A stretch of DNA of 64,000 nucleotides from Beijerinckiaceae bacterium. GTDB lineage: Bacteria > Pseudomonadota > Alphaproteobacteria > Rhizobiales > Beijerinckiaceae. Made by a program: the position numbers and the translations under genes. The stretch lies in contig CANBNG010000006.1 in NCBI GenBank assembly GCA_947370975.1, forward strand, positions 1 through 64,000, written 5' to 3'. The notes beneath the pieces were generated by a model, which was not told the DNA's origin, did not search any database, and worked only from the letters and a program-made list of their open reading frames with translations. Positions 6,784 to 14,729 of this stretch are shown piece after piece (position 1 is the stretch's first letter; every line of letters begins with the position of its first letter).

Positions 6784-8862
6784 ATGGACGTCTCAATGCT
6801 GGACGCCGCCGCAAAGGCGTTCGTGATGCTCATGGATCCATTCCGAATGGCTTTGCTGTTTCTGGGTGTGATCATGGGGCTTGTGCTCGGCATCCTGCCG
6901 GGCATCGGCGGTCTCGCAGGAACGGCGCTGCTGCTTCCGTTCACCTTCAACATGGATCCCTATGCCGCCATGGCCCTGCTGCTGGGCCTTGGTGCGACAA
7001 CCGCCACGGGCGATCCGATTCCGGCGATTCTCTTCGGCGTTCCTGGCGGCGCAGGCTCTGCGGCGACCGTGCTTGACGGTCTCCCCATGGCCAAGCGCGG
7101 CGAGGCCTCACGCGCGCTCAGCGCTGCCTATATGTCTTCCATGATGGGCGGCGTTTTTGGCGCGGCGCTGATGGCGGTGCTGCTGCCCGTGCTGCGACCC
7201 TTCATGCTTTATATCGGCTCACCGGAACTACTGGCCTTTGCGGTGCTCGGCATATCCATGGTGGCCGTGCTTTCAGGCAGCGCCCCGCTGCGCGGAATGA
7301 CGGCTGGCTGCATCGGCCTGATGATCTCGATGGTTGGGTCTGACCCACAGACAGGCACCCTGCGCTGGACGCTCGACAGCCTCTATCTCTGGGAAGGCGC
7401 GCCACTCGTGCCCATCGTGCTCGGCCTGTTCGCACTGCCCGAGCTCGCCGACCTCGCCATTTCCCGCCAGTCGATTGCTCCGGGCTCGAAACAGCTCGCG
7501 ACCTCGACGTCGGGCATGGTGCAGGGCGCACGCGACTGCTTCACCCATTGGTGGCTGGTTCTGCGGTGCAGCTGGCTTGGCGCGACGCTGGGCGCGATCC
7601 CCGGCATCAGCGGCGCCATCGTCGACTGGATTGCCTATGGCCATGCGCTGAAGACGGAAAAGGGCGCGGCGCTGACCTTTGGCAAGGGCGACGTGCGCGG
7701 CGTCATCGCCTCCGAAAGCGCGAATAATTCGCGCGAGGGCGGTGCGCTTGTTCCCACCGTCGCCTTCGGCGTGCCGGGCTCTGCCGGCATGGCGATCCTG
7801 CTCGGTGCATTTCTGATCCATGGCCTTGTGCCTGGGCCCGACATGCTCACCAAGAACCTCGACGTCACCTATGCGATGGTGTGGAGCGTGGCGCTCGCCA
7901 ATATTCTGGGCGCAGGCCTCTGCTATCTGTTCAGCGCGCAATTCGCGCGTCTGGCGACGCTGCGTTACACGCTGATCCTGCCCTCGACGCTCTCGATCAT
8001 CTACATCGGCGCGTTCCAGGGTTCGCGGAACTGGGGCGACCTCTACACGCTGCTCATCTTCGGCCTTCTGGGCTGGGCGATGAAAATGCTGAAGTGGCCG
8101 CGTCCGCCGCTGTTGCTCGGCTGCGTGCTGGGCGAGATTGTCGAGCGCTATCTCTTCATCTCGATCCAGCGTTACGGCATTGACTGGTTCGCTCGTCCGA
8201 TCGTGCTGATCATCTTTGCCTTCGCGCTGTTTGGTCTGCTGCGTCCCTTCCTGCAGGACGTGAAGATCCACGGCGGCCTGCGCAAGATGCTGACCGATTT
8301 CCATTTCAAGCCGAACTACCAGAAAGACCAGCTCTTCTATGTCTTCCTGTTTGGTGTTCTCGGCTACATGATGTGGGAAGCCTCCAGCTGGAACATGCAT
8401 GCCAAGATCGTGCCTATGATCGTGGGCTCGGTCGGTGGGGTCGTCATGTCCATCAGCCTGTTCAACTATCTGTTCCGCCGGCCTGAAGGCCAGACGGACG
8501 TCGGCATGGCCGGACAGGTGACGGAAAAAATCGAGCAGAAAATCCACATGGATCTGGAATCGGGAACGGATGACCTTCCGACCCCGGTCATCCTGCGACG
8601 TGCGGCCATTTTCTTCGGCTGGCTCGTGGCTTTCATGCTGTCCATGGCAACCATCGGCCTCATTCCGACGGTGCCGATCTTCGTGGTTGCCTTCATGCGC
8701 CTCGAAGAGACGAAGGAGCGTTGGTCACTGGTGATCCCGCAGGCGGCGATTCTGACGGTCTTCGTCTATGTCGTCTTCGATCAATTGCTGACGATCCCCT
8801 GGCCGCAGACGCTGCTCGGCGGCTGGTTCCCCGCACTCAAGGGCTTGATCCCCTCGGTCTGA
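6784..8862 (+). CDS. Tripartite tricarboxylate transporter, TctA-TctB fusion
   Basis: A 692-residue inner-membrane protein. Residues about 1-500 are a TctA large permease: GIMGLVLGILPGIGG-like start, PGGAGSAATVLDG, ESANNSREGGALVPT and GVPGSAGMAILLGAF, with roughly 12 hydrophobic segments. Residues about 505-690 contain four more hydrophobic segments and match the size and pattern of the small TctB subunit, normally a separate gene. Together they import carboxylates using a TctC-type periplasmic binding protein; one such gene lies on the other strand at 10730-11743. The substrate is unknown. The ATG at 6784 is preceded by GAGAGG. Expression is probably controlled by the palindromes upstream, and a terminator follows at once. 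Confidence 0.9.
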   Translation: MDVSMLDAAAKAFVMLMDPFRMALLFLGVIMGLVLGILPGIGGLAGTALLLPFTFNMDPYAAMALLLGLGATTATGDPIPAILFGVPGGAGSAATVLDGLPMAKRGEASRALSAAYMSSMMGGVFGAALMAVLLPVLRPFMLYIGSPELLAFAVLGISMVAVLSGSAPLRGMTAGCIGLMISMVGSDPQTGTLRWTLDSLYLWEGAPLVPIVLGLFALPELADLAISRQSIAPGSKQLATSTSGMVQGARDCFTHWWLVLRCSWLGATLGAIPGISGAIVDWIAYGHALKTEKGAALTFGKGDVRGVIASESANNSREGGALVPTVAFGVPGSAGMAILLGAFLIHGLVPGPDMLTKNLDVTYAMVWSVALANILGAGLCYLFSAQFARLATLRYTLILPSTLSIIYIGAFQGSRNWGDLYTLLIFGLLGWAMKMLKWPRPPLLLGCVLGEIVERYLFISIQRYGIDWFARPIVLIIFAFALFGLLRPFLQDVKIHGGLRKMLTDFHFKPNYQKDQLFYVFLFGVLGYMMWEASSWNMHAKIVPMIVGSVGGVVMSISLFNYLFRRPEGQTDVGMAGQVTEKIEQKIHMDLESGTDDLPTPVILRRAAIFFGWLVAFMLSMATIGLIPTVPIFVVAFMRLEETKERWSLVIPQAAILTVFVYVVFDQLLTIPWPQTLLGGWFPALKGLIPSV

Positions 8863-8888
8863 GCCAAAACAGACACACCATCACGACA

Positions 8889-8916
8889 ATGGCCGGGCTC
8901 ACGCCCGGCCATTTTG
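8889..8916 (+). terminator. Rho-independent terminator after tctAB
   Basis: ATGGCCGGGC and GCCCGGCCAT form a perfect 10-bp stem with a TCAC loop, followed by TTTT. It sits 26 bases after the tctAB stop and abuts the convergent gene at 8917. Confidence 0.8.
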
Positions 8917-9795
8917 CTATTCGGGCGCATCCTCGATGTCGTGCAATTCCAGATCGACGACGAGTGGCAGGTGGTCGGAGGCCAGACGCGTGACCTCGTT
9001 GCGGATCACCTCTACCGAGCGCACCAGCACAGCGCCGCGCGTGAAGACGTGATCGATGCGCAAGACCGGAAAGGCCGCCGGAAATGTCGGGCGCGGGCGA
9101 CCCATGCCAGGGGCGCGCTGCGCATCATGCATGTGGCGCGTCACCCGCCGATAGACATTGGAACGCGGCACCAGGTTGAAATCGCCCACCAGCGCCACCG
9201 GCCCCGTGCAATCTTCCCGCCCGATCCATTCCGGGCCCAACAGGCAATCGGTCTGCGTGCGCCGCTCATGCGCAATCAAGGAGAGATGGGTGTTGACCAC
9301 CTGAAGAGGAAAACCATCGACATCGATCCGCGCCCAGAGCGCGCCGCGCGGCTCGATTGTGCGCAGGCCCGGACGGCCCGGCAAGCGCCCGGAATGCATC
9401 AGCGCCGAGGGCCTGATCGTCAGAATGGCATCCCCATAAAGCTCTTCGAGCACGCGCACAGTGGGATGGAAATGCGAATCCATGCCAAGCGCGCGGGCGA
9501 TCTCTTCAGCCTGATCGACGAGCCCAGTGCGCTTGCGCAGGACATCGACCTCCTGCAGCGCCACCACATCGGGCGCGGCCTGCGCGATGACTTCGGCGAT
9601 GCGCTGGGGCGAGATGCGGCCATCGACACCGAGGCAGCGATGGACGTTCCAGGTGAGAAGTCGAATGGCGGGCACGCGAACCTGCTGGTCTGGAATGAAC
9701 CCGGCGCTTGCGCGCTTGCGACAACGCAAAGGATTCGCGCGTCGTTCACTTTCTGGCAAGCCTTGTTCCAGGCCTTGTTCCAGGCCTTGTGCCAT
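8917..9795 (-). CDS. Endonuclease/exonuclease/phosphatase-family hydrolase
   Basis: Metal-dependent phosphoesterase of the EEP (DNase I-like) superfamily, 292 residues from ATG 9795. The motifs appear in order: LLTWNVHR, ALQEVD, VVNTHLSL, ALVGDFNL, and a C-terminal IDHVF and ASDHLPLV. Such proteins cut phosphodiesters in nucleic acids or phospholipids; the substrate cannot be told. No signal peptide is obvious. The start is uncertain: ATG 9795 lies in a 12-bp tandem repeat encoding EQGL units, while a GTG at 9675 (VPAIRLLTWNVH) would give an N-terminus closer to typical family members. It is convergent with tctAB. Confidence 0.85.
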   Translation of the reverse strand: MAQGLEQGLEQGLPESERRANPLRCRKRASAGFIPDQQVRVPAIRLLTWNVHRCLGVDGRISPQRIAEVIAQAAPDVVALQEVDVLRKRTGLVDQAEEIARALGMDSHFHPTVRVLEELYGDAILTIRPSALMHSGRLPGRPGLRTIEPRGALWARIDVDGFPLQVVNTHLSLIAHERRTQTDCLLGPEWIGREDCTGPVALVGDFNLVPRSNVYRRVTRHMHDAQRAPGMGRPRPTFPAAFPVLRIDHVFTRGAVLVRSVEVIRNEVTRLASDHLPLVVDLELHDIEDAPE

Positions 9796-9796
9796 G
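9761..9796. repeat. 12-bp tandem repeat, three units, at an EEP gene start
   Basis: Two exact units of CCTTGTTCCAGG followed by a third degenerate unit, CCTTGTGCCATG, that contains the start codon of the minus-strand EEP gene. If translated it encodes repeating EQGL residues. Perfect tandem units are prone to slippage; a 12-bp change would keep the frame. Confidence 0.7.
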
Positions 9797-9859
9797 CGCA
9801 GGCCGCCGGAACCCCGAAGGAGACCATCTGTTGTTGGCGATCCAACCAGAGGACGCCAC

Positions 9860-10081
9860 ATGCCATCGGCGATGCAGAACGTACCACGCCCGCCTGAACC
9901 CGCACCCGACCAGACTCCCAATCCGGCAGCTCCGTCCGAACTGCCCGACCTTCCGCCAGACGTCCAGCCGCCCGTGCCGATCAACGATCCGGGACCGCCG
10001 CCCCCCATGGGCATTCCGCCCGTCGAGCCGCCCAGCATCCCGCCAGGCCCCTCGGGCCCCGAGATACCGGCGCAGTTTTAA
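9860..10081 (+). CDS. Proline-rich micro-protein (73 residues)
   Basis: A short frame from ATG 9860 with a good ribosome site (AGAGGA, 6 bases before) to TAA 10081, followed at once by a strong terminator. 29 of 73 residues are proline, in PP and PPPP runs separated by acidic and small residues; there is no cysteine, no signal peptide and no membrane segment. It is probably disordered. It is divergent from the EEP gene (64-bp gap) and convergent with the SWIB gene. I do not recognise a family. The frame stays open upstream for another 111 codons, but that part is the antisense of the EEP gene and is not called. Confidence 0.55.
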   Translation: MPSAMQNVPRPPEPAPDQTPNPAAPSELPDLPPDVQPPVPINDPGPPPPMGIPPVEPPSIPPGPSGPEIPAQF

Positions 10082-10085
10082 AAAC

Positions 10086-10120
10086 AAAAAGGGCGTCGTT
10101 TTTGCAAACGACGCCCTTTG
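10086..10120. terminator. Strong bidirectional terminator
   Basis: AAAGGGCGTCGTTT / AAACGACGCCCTTT is a perfect 14-bp stem with a TTGC loop, with A- and T-runs at the stem ends. It serves both the proline-rich gene (+) and the SWIB gene (-). Confidence 0.85.
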
Positions 10121-10141
10121 GATCGAACGAAAACGCTGCGA

Positions 10142-10432
10142 TCAGATGTTCTTGAGGTGCTGCGCGAGGTGCTTGTTCATCTCGAACATGGTCACCTTGG
10201 GCTTGCCGAACACCAGCTCAAGCTTCGAGTCAGCGATGATCTCGCGCTTGTTCTCGGGGTTCTGCAGCGAATTCTTCTTGATGTATTCCCAGACCTTGCT
10301 GACGACCTCGGAGCGCGGCAACGGATCAGCGCCGACGATGGCGGCCAATTCCTTGGAGGGCTGCAAGGGCTTCATGAAGGCGGAGTTGGCGGTGCCGCCA
10401 GCCTTGCTTTCGCTCGTGGAATCTTTCGCCAT
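10142..10432 (-). CDS. SWIB/MDM2 domain protein
   Basis: A 96-residue protein made almost entirely of one SWIB (BAF60b) domain. Typical features are LAAIVGADPLPRSEVVSKVW and IKKNSLQNPENKREI, then KVTMFEMNKHLAQHL. ATG 10432 has a good ribosome site (GGAGG). SWIB domains occur in eukaryotic chromatin remodellers, and as single-domain proteins in many alphaproteobacteria and in Chlamydia, where a role in DNA topology or chromosome compaction is suspected but not settled. It is a stand-alone gene between terminators. Confidence 0.92.
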   Translation of the reverse strand: MAKDSTSESKAGGTANSAFMKPLQPSKELAAIVGADPLPRSEVVSKVWEYIKKNSLQNPENKREIIADSKLELVFGKPKVTMFEMNKHLAQHLKNI

Positions 10433-10656
10433 GGATGCCTCCGTCAAATGTGCGGGAAAATGCGTGTCGCCCCCCGAGGAACGGGCAGCCGACAAAGCTC
10501 GTTCCGCATCTGCACCTTTTCCCGCCCGGATGCAACGCAGATGAGCTGCAAGAGGCATGCTGACAGGGGAGAACTTGAGGGGAAGCCGTAAAAAACGCCC
10601 TTCATAACCCAAATTGGGCGGATCTGACGCGCGGCGCAAAGGCAAAGCACTGGCCC

Positions 10657-10678
10657 AAAAAAAGGTCCAGCTGGACCT
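10657..10678 (-). terminator. Terminator after tctC-like gene
   Basis: AGGTCCAGCTGGACCT is a perfect 16-bp palindrome, followed on the minus strand by seven T. A second inverted repeat at 10693-10723 (11-bp perfect arms AGATGCGCGCG, 9-base loop, no T-run) lies between it and the tctC stop. Nothing else is seen in the roughly 300 bases between tctC and the SWIB gene. Confidence 0.75.
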
Positions 10679-10729
10679 GAGGCTGCCTTGACAGATGCGC
10701 GCGAGGAGCCCCCGCGCGCATCTTGAAAC

Positions 10730-11743
10730 TCACTTGGCGAGTTCGACGACGTCCTTGGGTGCGCTCACGACCTTCAGCGTGATGCGCGCGAGCTCCTGAT
10801 GCGTCATCGGCTCGATGGTGAGATTGAGGCGTTTGGCGTCGGCCAGAAAGGCCTCATCTTTCATCGTCGACTCGAAGGCGCTGCGCAGCATGGCGACGCG
10901 ATCTGCCGGCACAGCCGGCGGCAGGAAGACGCTGCGACCGAAATCGGATTCCGCCGACAGGAATTCCGCGACCTGACGATGGACGGGATCGGTCATGACT
11001 TCAGCCAGCGTCGGCACGTCGGGCGCAGACGGCTCGCGCGTGATCGAGGCAAAGACCAGCGGCTTGATGCGCCCGTCGGCAATGGCGTCAGGCATGGCAA
11101 GCTGCACGCTCACCCAGGATGCGCCACGTCCCTCGATTTCACCGCGCTGCATGGCGAGGTTGAGATCGGCAGCGCCCTTGTAGCCGGTGATGATCTTGAA
11201 CTTGGTGCCGAGGAATTTGTTCAGCAGCGCCGGAACGATAAAAGTCGGGGAACTCGGGCCCGTCGCGCCAATGATCACTTCGGTCGTCTTCGCATCCTCG
11301 AGGCTCTTCGCCTTGGCCGTATGCCAGATCGACAGCATGTTGCGCACGGGCGCCATATTGCCGAGCCACAACCATTCACGCGCGTCATATTTGGCATATT
11401 GAGGCTGCAGGACCTGATTGAGCACGATCGTCTGCTGCGTCATCGCCATGTTGAGCCCGTCGGGCGGCATGATGCTGCGGATCGAATTGGCCAGCTGAAG
11501 GCCGCCTGATTCCCCGCCAGTATATTTGATGATGATCTTGGGACGCTCGGGAATATATTTGGGCATATGTTCAGCCAGCAGCTGCGCATAGGGACCAAAA
11601 CTTCCGCCCGGATCCGAGCCAACGATGAAGGTGATGTTCTTGCCGCGATAAAAATCGCTCAAGGCATCGGCCTGCGCGGATGTCTGGGCGATGAGCGCGC
11701 TTATGATGAGCCCGGCGCGGGCGATGCTGAAGAGTGTCGACAT
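10730..11743 (-). CDS. Tripartite tricarboxylate transporter substrate-binding protein (TctC/Bug family)
   Basis: Periplasmic solute-binding protein of 337 residues. ATG 11743 has AAGGAAAG upstream and a Sec signal peptide at about residues 1-26 (ending SAQA-DA). The mature part begins DFYRGKNITFIVGSDPGG, followed by IGATGPSSPTF and GYKGAADLNLAMQRGEIEGRG, the usual Bug/TctC ligand-binding landmarks. It captures an organic acid for a TctAB permease; the TctA-TctB fusion at 6784 is the only one in the window, though binding proteins often outnumber permeases. It is downstream of and co-directional with a malate/lactate dehydrogenase gene (44-bp gap), so the ligand may be a 2-hydroxy acid (inference). 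Confidence 0.88.
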   Translation of the reverse strand: MSTLFSIARAGLIISALIAQTSAQADALSDFYRGKNITFIVGSDPGGSFGPYAQLLAEHMPKYIPERPKIIIKYTGGESGGLQLANSIRSIMPPDGLNMAMTQQTIVLNQVLQPQYAKYDAREWLWLGNMAPVRNMLSIWHTAKAKSLEDAKTTEVIIGATGPSSPTFIVPALLNKFLGTKFKIITGYKGAADLNLAMQRGEIEGRGASWVSVQLAMPDAIADGRIKPLVFASITREPSAPDVPTLAEVMTDPVHRQVAEFLSAESDFGRSVFLPPAVPADRVAMLRSAFESTMKDEAFLADAKRLNLTIEPMTHQELARITLKVVSAPKDVVELAK

Positions 11744-11787
11744 TGGTCTTTCCTTGAATGGGGTGTCGCTAAAGATTGATGGGTGTT

Positions 11788-12840
11788 TCACAGACCGGTT
11801 TCAGGAACCGTGATTTGATGGGCCTGCGCCAGCGCCACAAGTTCGGCCCAGACTTTCGGGCTGACAGGAATACCGCCCTGCGCATGGAGCACAGCGGCGC
11901 GCGCGCCGCGCTCGCCAGGCAAACGCAATTCATCGACGCCTTCCACGCGCGGCAGGCCCTTCATGACTTCGACGAGGGCATCGATGTCGCTGGCATAATC
12001 ATCGGCCTCGCGCAGACGCGCCACGTCGATCAGAATGATCGTCGCATTCTGCCCATGCGCGCGCTTGCCATTGGGGCCAAGCATGGCCGAGAGGATCGGC
12101 GCGCCCGCAAGCAGGCTCGTGATGCATTCGCTCATCAGCGCAAGACCAGCGCCCTTGGGGCCGCCCATGGGGAGCAGCACCTCGGCCTTCACGGCCTCCG
12201 TCGCCGGCTTGCCCTCGGCATCGAGAGCCCAGCCCAAAGGCAAGATTTCCTTGTCGCGGCGCGCATTTTTCAGCCGCCCGTTCGAGACAAGGCTTGAGGC
12301 CATGTCGAGCAGGATCGCGCCATCGGGGCCACCGGGAACTGCGATAGCTACGGGGGCTGTCGAGACACTGGCGACACGCGCGCCGTGATAGGCCATGAGC
12401 GGGGGGCCGGCCGCAAAGATGATGGCGGCAAAACCATTGCGCGCGGCAGCCTCGGCATAGCAGCCGATCGCGCCCGAATGCGTCGCGCCGCCAACAAGGC
12501 CAAGGCCGATTCCGAAAGCCCGCGCGCGCGTTTGCGCCTGCTCCAGAGCCTGCATCATCGCGACCGGGCCCGCCGCCTTGTGGGCGTCCAGCGCGAAGAC
12601 CGCGCCGAAATCCACCCGCGTCTCCGGCACGGCTTGCGGGTCCATCGCGCCTTTGTCGATCATGCCGAAATAATGCGGGATGCGGCTCACGCCATGGGTA
12701 TCGCCACCGCGCAGATCCGCCCAGACGAGCACGCGCGCAACAGCCGCGGCATCTTGCGCGTGCATGCCACGCGCCATGAAAAGCTGGCTCACGAAAGCCC
12801 GCAGCTTTGCTTCCCCGATCAGGGGGGTCGAAGAAGTCAT
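11788..12840 (-). CDS. Ldh-family (malate/L-lactate/ureidoglycolate-type) dehydrogenase
   Basis: NAD(P)-dependent 2-hydroxyacid dehydrogenase of the Ldh2/MDH2 fold, 350 residues, unrelated to the Mdh at 37824. Landmarks are WADLRGGDTHGVSRI (with the catalytic His), GGATHSGAIG, ATAP-like SVSTAPVAIAVPGG, LDMASS, and the C-terminal GERGARA. ATG 12840 is preceded by AAGGA. Members oxidise malate, L-lactate, ureidoglycolate, sulfolactate or keto-gulonate analogues; substrate cannot be read from sequence. It is the first gene of a two-gene unit with a TctC-like binding protein, suggesting that the transported acid is its substrate. Confidence 0.85.
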   Translation of the reverse strand: MTSSTPLIGEAKLRAFVSQLFMARGMHAQDAAAVARVLVWADLRGGDTHGVSRIPHYFGMIDKGAMDPQAVPETRVDFGAVFALDAHKAAGPVAMMQALEQAQTRARAFGIGLGLVGGATHSGAIGCYAEAAARNGFAAIIFAAGPPLMAYHGARVASVSTAPVAIAVPGGPDGAILLDMASSLVSNGRLKNARRDKEILPLGWALDAEGKPATEAVKAEVLLPMGGPKGAGLALMSECITSLLAGAPILSAMLGPNGKRAHGQNATIILIDVARLREADDYASDIDALVEVMKGLPRVEGVDELRLPGERGARAAVLHAQGGIPVSPKVWAELVALAQAHQITVPETGL

Positions 12841-13181
12841 CGTTTCGTCCTTGCGCTTTCGGGCCATGCGGCGCAGGCGAAAGGATCCTCCCGCGGCCAC
12901 GATACAAGCGCCTGGTCGCGCCGTCCCGCTCTCGCGTCTCTCCCTTTCGCACGTGCTGCGATTTTGGCCCGGCCTGTTGGTGAGCATTGGGCAGCGCGCA
13001 CCATAACCCGGCAGAGACTGAAAATCAGCGGCTAGGTTTGAAAAACGCAGGCCTGCGCCGCGCCGCGGTCAAAATGGGCGAAGGTGATGAGTTTTGAGCC
13101 TTATGTTGTGTTGAAGGTTGCATTTATTTCATAAACTGAGCAATTCTTGCAAAATATCAGGATATTATCGGAGACTTAGCT
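12841..13181. other. Divergent intergenic region
   Basis: About 340 bases between the Ldh gene (-) and a small plus-strand gene. The right half is AT-rich and probably a promoter. AATATC-AG-GATATT (13153-13166) is a 14-bp palindrome 15 bases before the small gene's ATG. A possible -35 TTGAAG (about 13111) is present but spacing to an A/T-rich -10 is poor. No gene is seen. Confidence 0.4.
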
Positions 13182-13511
13182 ATGCTTTTGGGGGATGCCG
13201 ACCGACCCTGTTTCGGTCCTGCTGAGATCGCGGTCATGCGCCGTGCCCTGGAATTGGCCGAGCTTTCCCTCCAAAGCGCGCCGGCGATGTCACGGCGCGC
13301 CCAGATTGAACGACGTCAGCGGCTCGCCAAATATATCGTCGAATTTGCAGCACAAGGCGACCTCGATCCGCTGGTGCTCAGCGCCAAAGCGCTCGGTTGC
13401 GTCGGCTCCGGTCTGATGCTCCGCCCCCTGCCCTTGAGGCCCCAACGGCCTCTGCGAGCCCGGGCGGCCCAGCCGCAACGGCTGGCAGAGACTGCCCTGC
13501 ATTCGGCATGA
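13182..13511 (+). CDS. Small conserved-type protein of unknown function
   Basis: A 109-residue frame from ATG 13182 with ribosome site GGAGA. Residues about 10-70 (CFGPAEIAVMRRALELAE, then RRQRLAKYIVEFAAQGDLDP) look like the short helical proteins common in Bradyrhizobium-type genomes, which share an 'R.RLA..I.E.A.QGE.DP' pattern. The part after residue 75 is arginine-, leucine- and proline-rich and may be a recent extension of the frame. No enzymatic motif, signal peptide or membrane segment is seen. Function is unknown. Confidence 0.6.
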   Translation: MLLGDADRPCFGPAEIAVMRRALELAELSLQSAPAMSRRAQIERRQRLAKYIVEFAAQGDLDPLVLSAKALGCVGSGLMLRPLPLRPQRPLRARAAQPQRLAETALHSA

Positions 13512-13524
13512 GGGGGACGTACCG

Positions 13525-13686
13525 GTGCAACAGACACGCGAACGTCTTTCGTCCGAGGAAATCACCGCGCTGATGTCGGCGCTCACAACGACGACGCGCC
13601 CAGCCGCCCGGCGCGCCCCCGGGCGCCTGCGCGCTGCAGCTGCACGCTGGCTGCACGCGCTGGCCGACGCGCTCCGGGGCGGATGA
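13525..13686 (+). CDS. Possible 53-residue protein
   Basis: GTG 13525 has a good ribosome site (AGGGGGA, about 7 bases before). The frame encodes RLSSEEITALMSAL, then an arginine/alanine-rich stretch and WLHALADALRGG, ending TGA at 13686. The LSxxEIxALMSAL segment resembles the short N-terminal helix of FliM/FliN-like proteins, but nothing else does. It follows the previous small gene by 13 bases and may be co-transcribed. The evidence is limited to ribosome site and composition. Confidence 0.35.
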   Translation: MQQTRERLSSEEITALMSALTTTTRPAARRAPGRLRAAAARWLHALADALRGG

Positions 13687-13820
13687 GTGCTTCCGTTACG
13701 TGAGGTCAAGTAGAGTAGAAATTGTTGAAACAACTTGTTTTTCATTATGCATACCAGACCAATTGGCTAAGTTCTGGAGCGTCGGGCGCAGATCGCCCAT
13801 CCAGTAACCCGGTTCGTTGA

Positions 13821-14729
13821 ATGACCTCCCAGATGACAGCGTCCCTGCCAGATCATGCAGCCATGGCGGCGGCGCTTGAAGCGACCGGTAACTATCGCCT
13901 GCTGCGCAAATTGCAGACGCCCCATGTCTACATCCCCGACGATGGCACGCCGCTGCGCACCGCCATCTTTCTGGATGTCGAGACCACCGGGCTTGATGCT
14001 GCGCGCTGTGAGATCATCGAACTGGCCATGACGCCCTTCACCTATGCGGCGGACGGGCGGATTTTTTCCGTCGGGACAGCCTTTCAAGGCTTGCGCGAAC
14101 CCTCGCATCCGATTCCGCCGGAAGTGACGGCCATTACCGGCATCGATGACGCCATGGTGGCCGGCCACAGCATCGATCCCGCAGCCGCGGCCGATTTCAT
14201 CGCCCAAGCCGATCTGCTGATTGCCCATAATGCCGGTTTCGACCGCCGCTTCATGGAGCGTTTCTGCCCAGAGTTCGCGCACAAGCCCTGGGCCTGCTCG
14301 ATGTCGCAGATCGACTGGCAGGCAGAGGGCTTTGAGGGCCTGCGGCTGACCTGGCTGGCTGCAACCTACGGCTTCTTTTACGACAAGCACCGCGCCGTGC
14401 ACGATTGCCATGCCGGCATCGAATTGCTCGCACGCCCTTTGCCAAAAAGCGGGCGGCGCGCCATGGCGCAATTGCTGGACCGCGCGCGGGCGCCAAACTG
14501 GCGACTCTGGGCCTCGCACGCGCCCTTCGACATGAAAGATGCGCTCAAGACGCGCGGCTATCGCTGGAATGGCGATGGCGTGGGCGCATTGCGCGCCTGG
14601 TATATCGATGTCAGCGACGAGCGCCGGGAAGACGAAATCGCTTTCCTGCATCAGGAGATTTACGGCCGCGAGGTCGAAATCAACCAGCGGAAAATCGACG
14701 CTTTCGACCGCTTTTCGGATCGCGCCTGA
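13821..14729 (+). CDS. DEDDh 3'-5' exonuclease (DnaQ-like)
   Basis: A 302-residue exonuclease of the DNA polymerase III epsilon superfamily. Catalytic residues are visible: D52 and E54 in FLDVETTGLD, D141 in HNAGFDRRF, and H190 and D195 in HRAVHDCHAG. The domain covers about residues 45-205. A C-terminal 100-residue extension (WRLWASHAPFDMK, RGYRWN, then ARYYRV-like AWYIDVSDE) is characteristic of a distinct alphaproteobacterial group annotated as '3'-5' exonuclease' and separate from replicative DnaQ. It hydrolyses single-stranded DNA or RNA 3' ends; its pathway is unknown. It appears monocistronic. Confidence 0.88.
   Translation: MTSQMTASLPDHAAMAAALEATGNYRLLRKLQTPHVYIPDDGTPLRTAIFLDVETTGLDAARCEIIELAMTPFTYAADGRIFSVGTAFQGLREPSHPIPPEVTAITGIDDAMVAGHSIDPAAAADFIAQADLLIAHNAGFDRRFMERFCPEFAHKPWACSMSQIDWQAEGFEGLRLTWLAATYGFFYDKHRAVHDCHAGIELLARPLPKSGRRAMAQLLDRARAPNWRLWASHAPFDMKDALKTRGYRWNGDGVGALRAWYIDVSDERREDEIAFLHQEIYGREVEINQRKIDAFDRFSDRA

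Noticed and set aside
10142..10432. SWIB domain gene as evidence of transfer from a eukaryote or Chlamydia.
   Set aside because: Single-domain SWIB genes are common in alphaproteobacteria and this one has normal ribosome site, terminator and neighbours.
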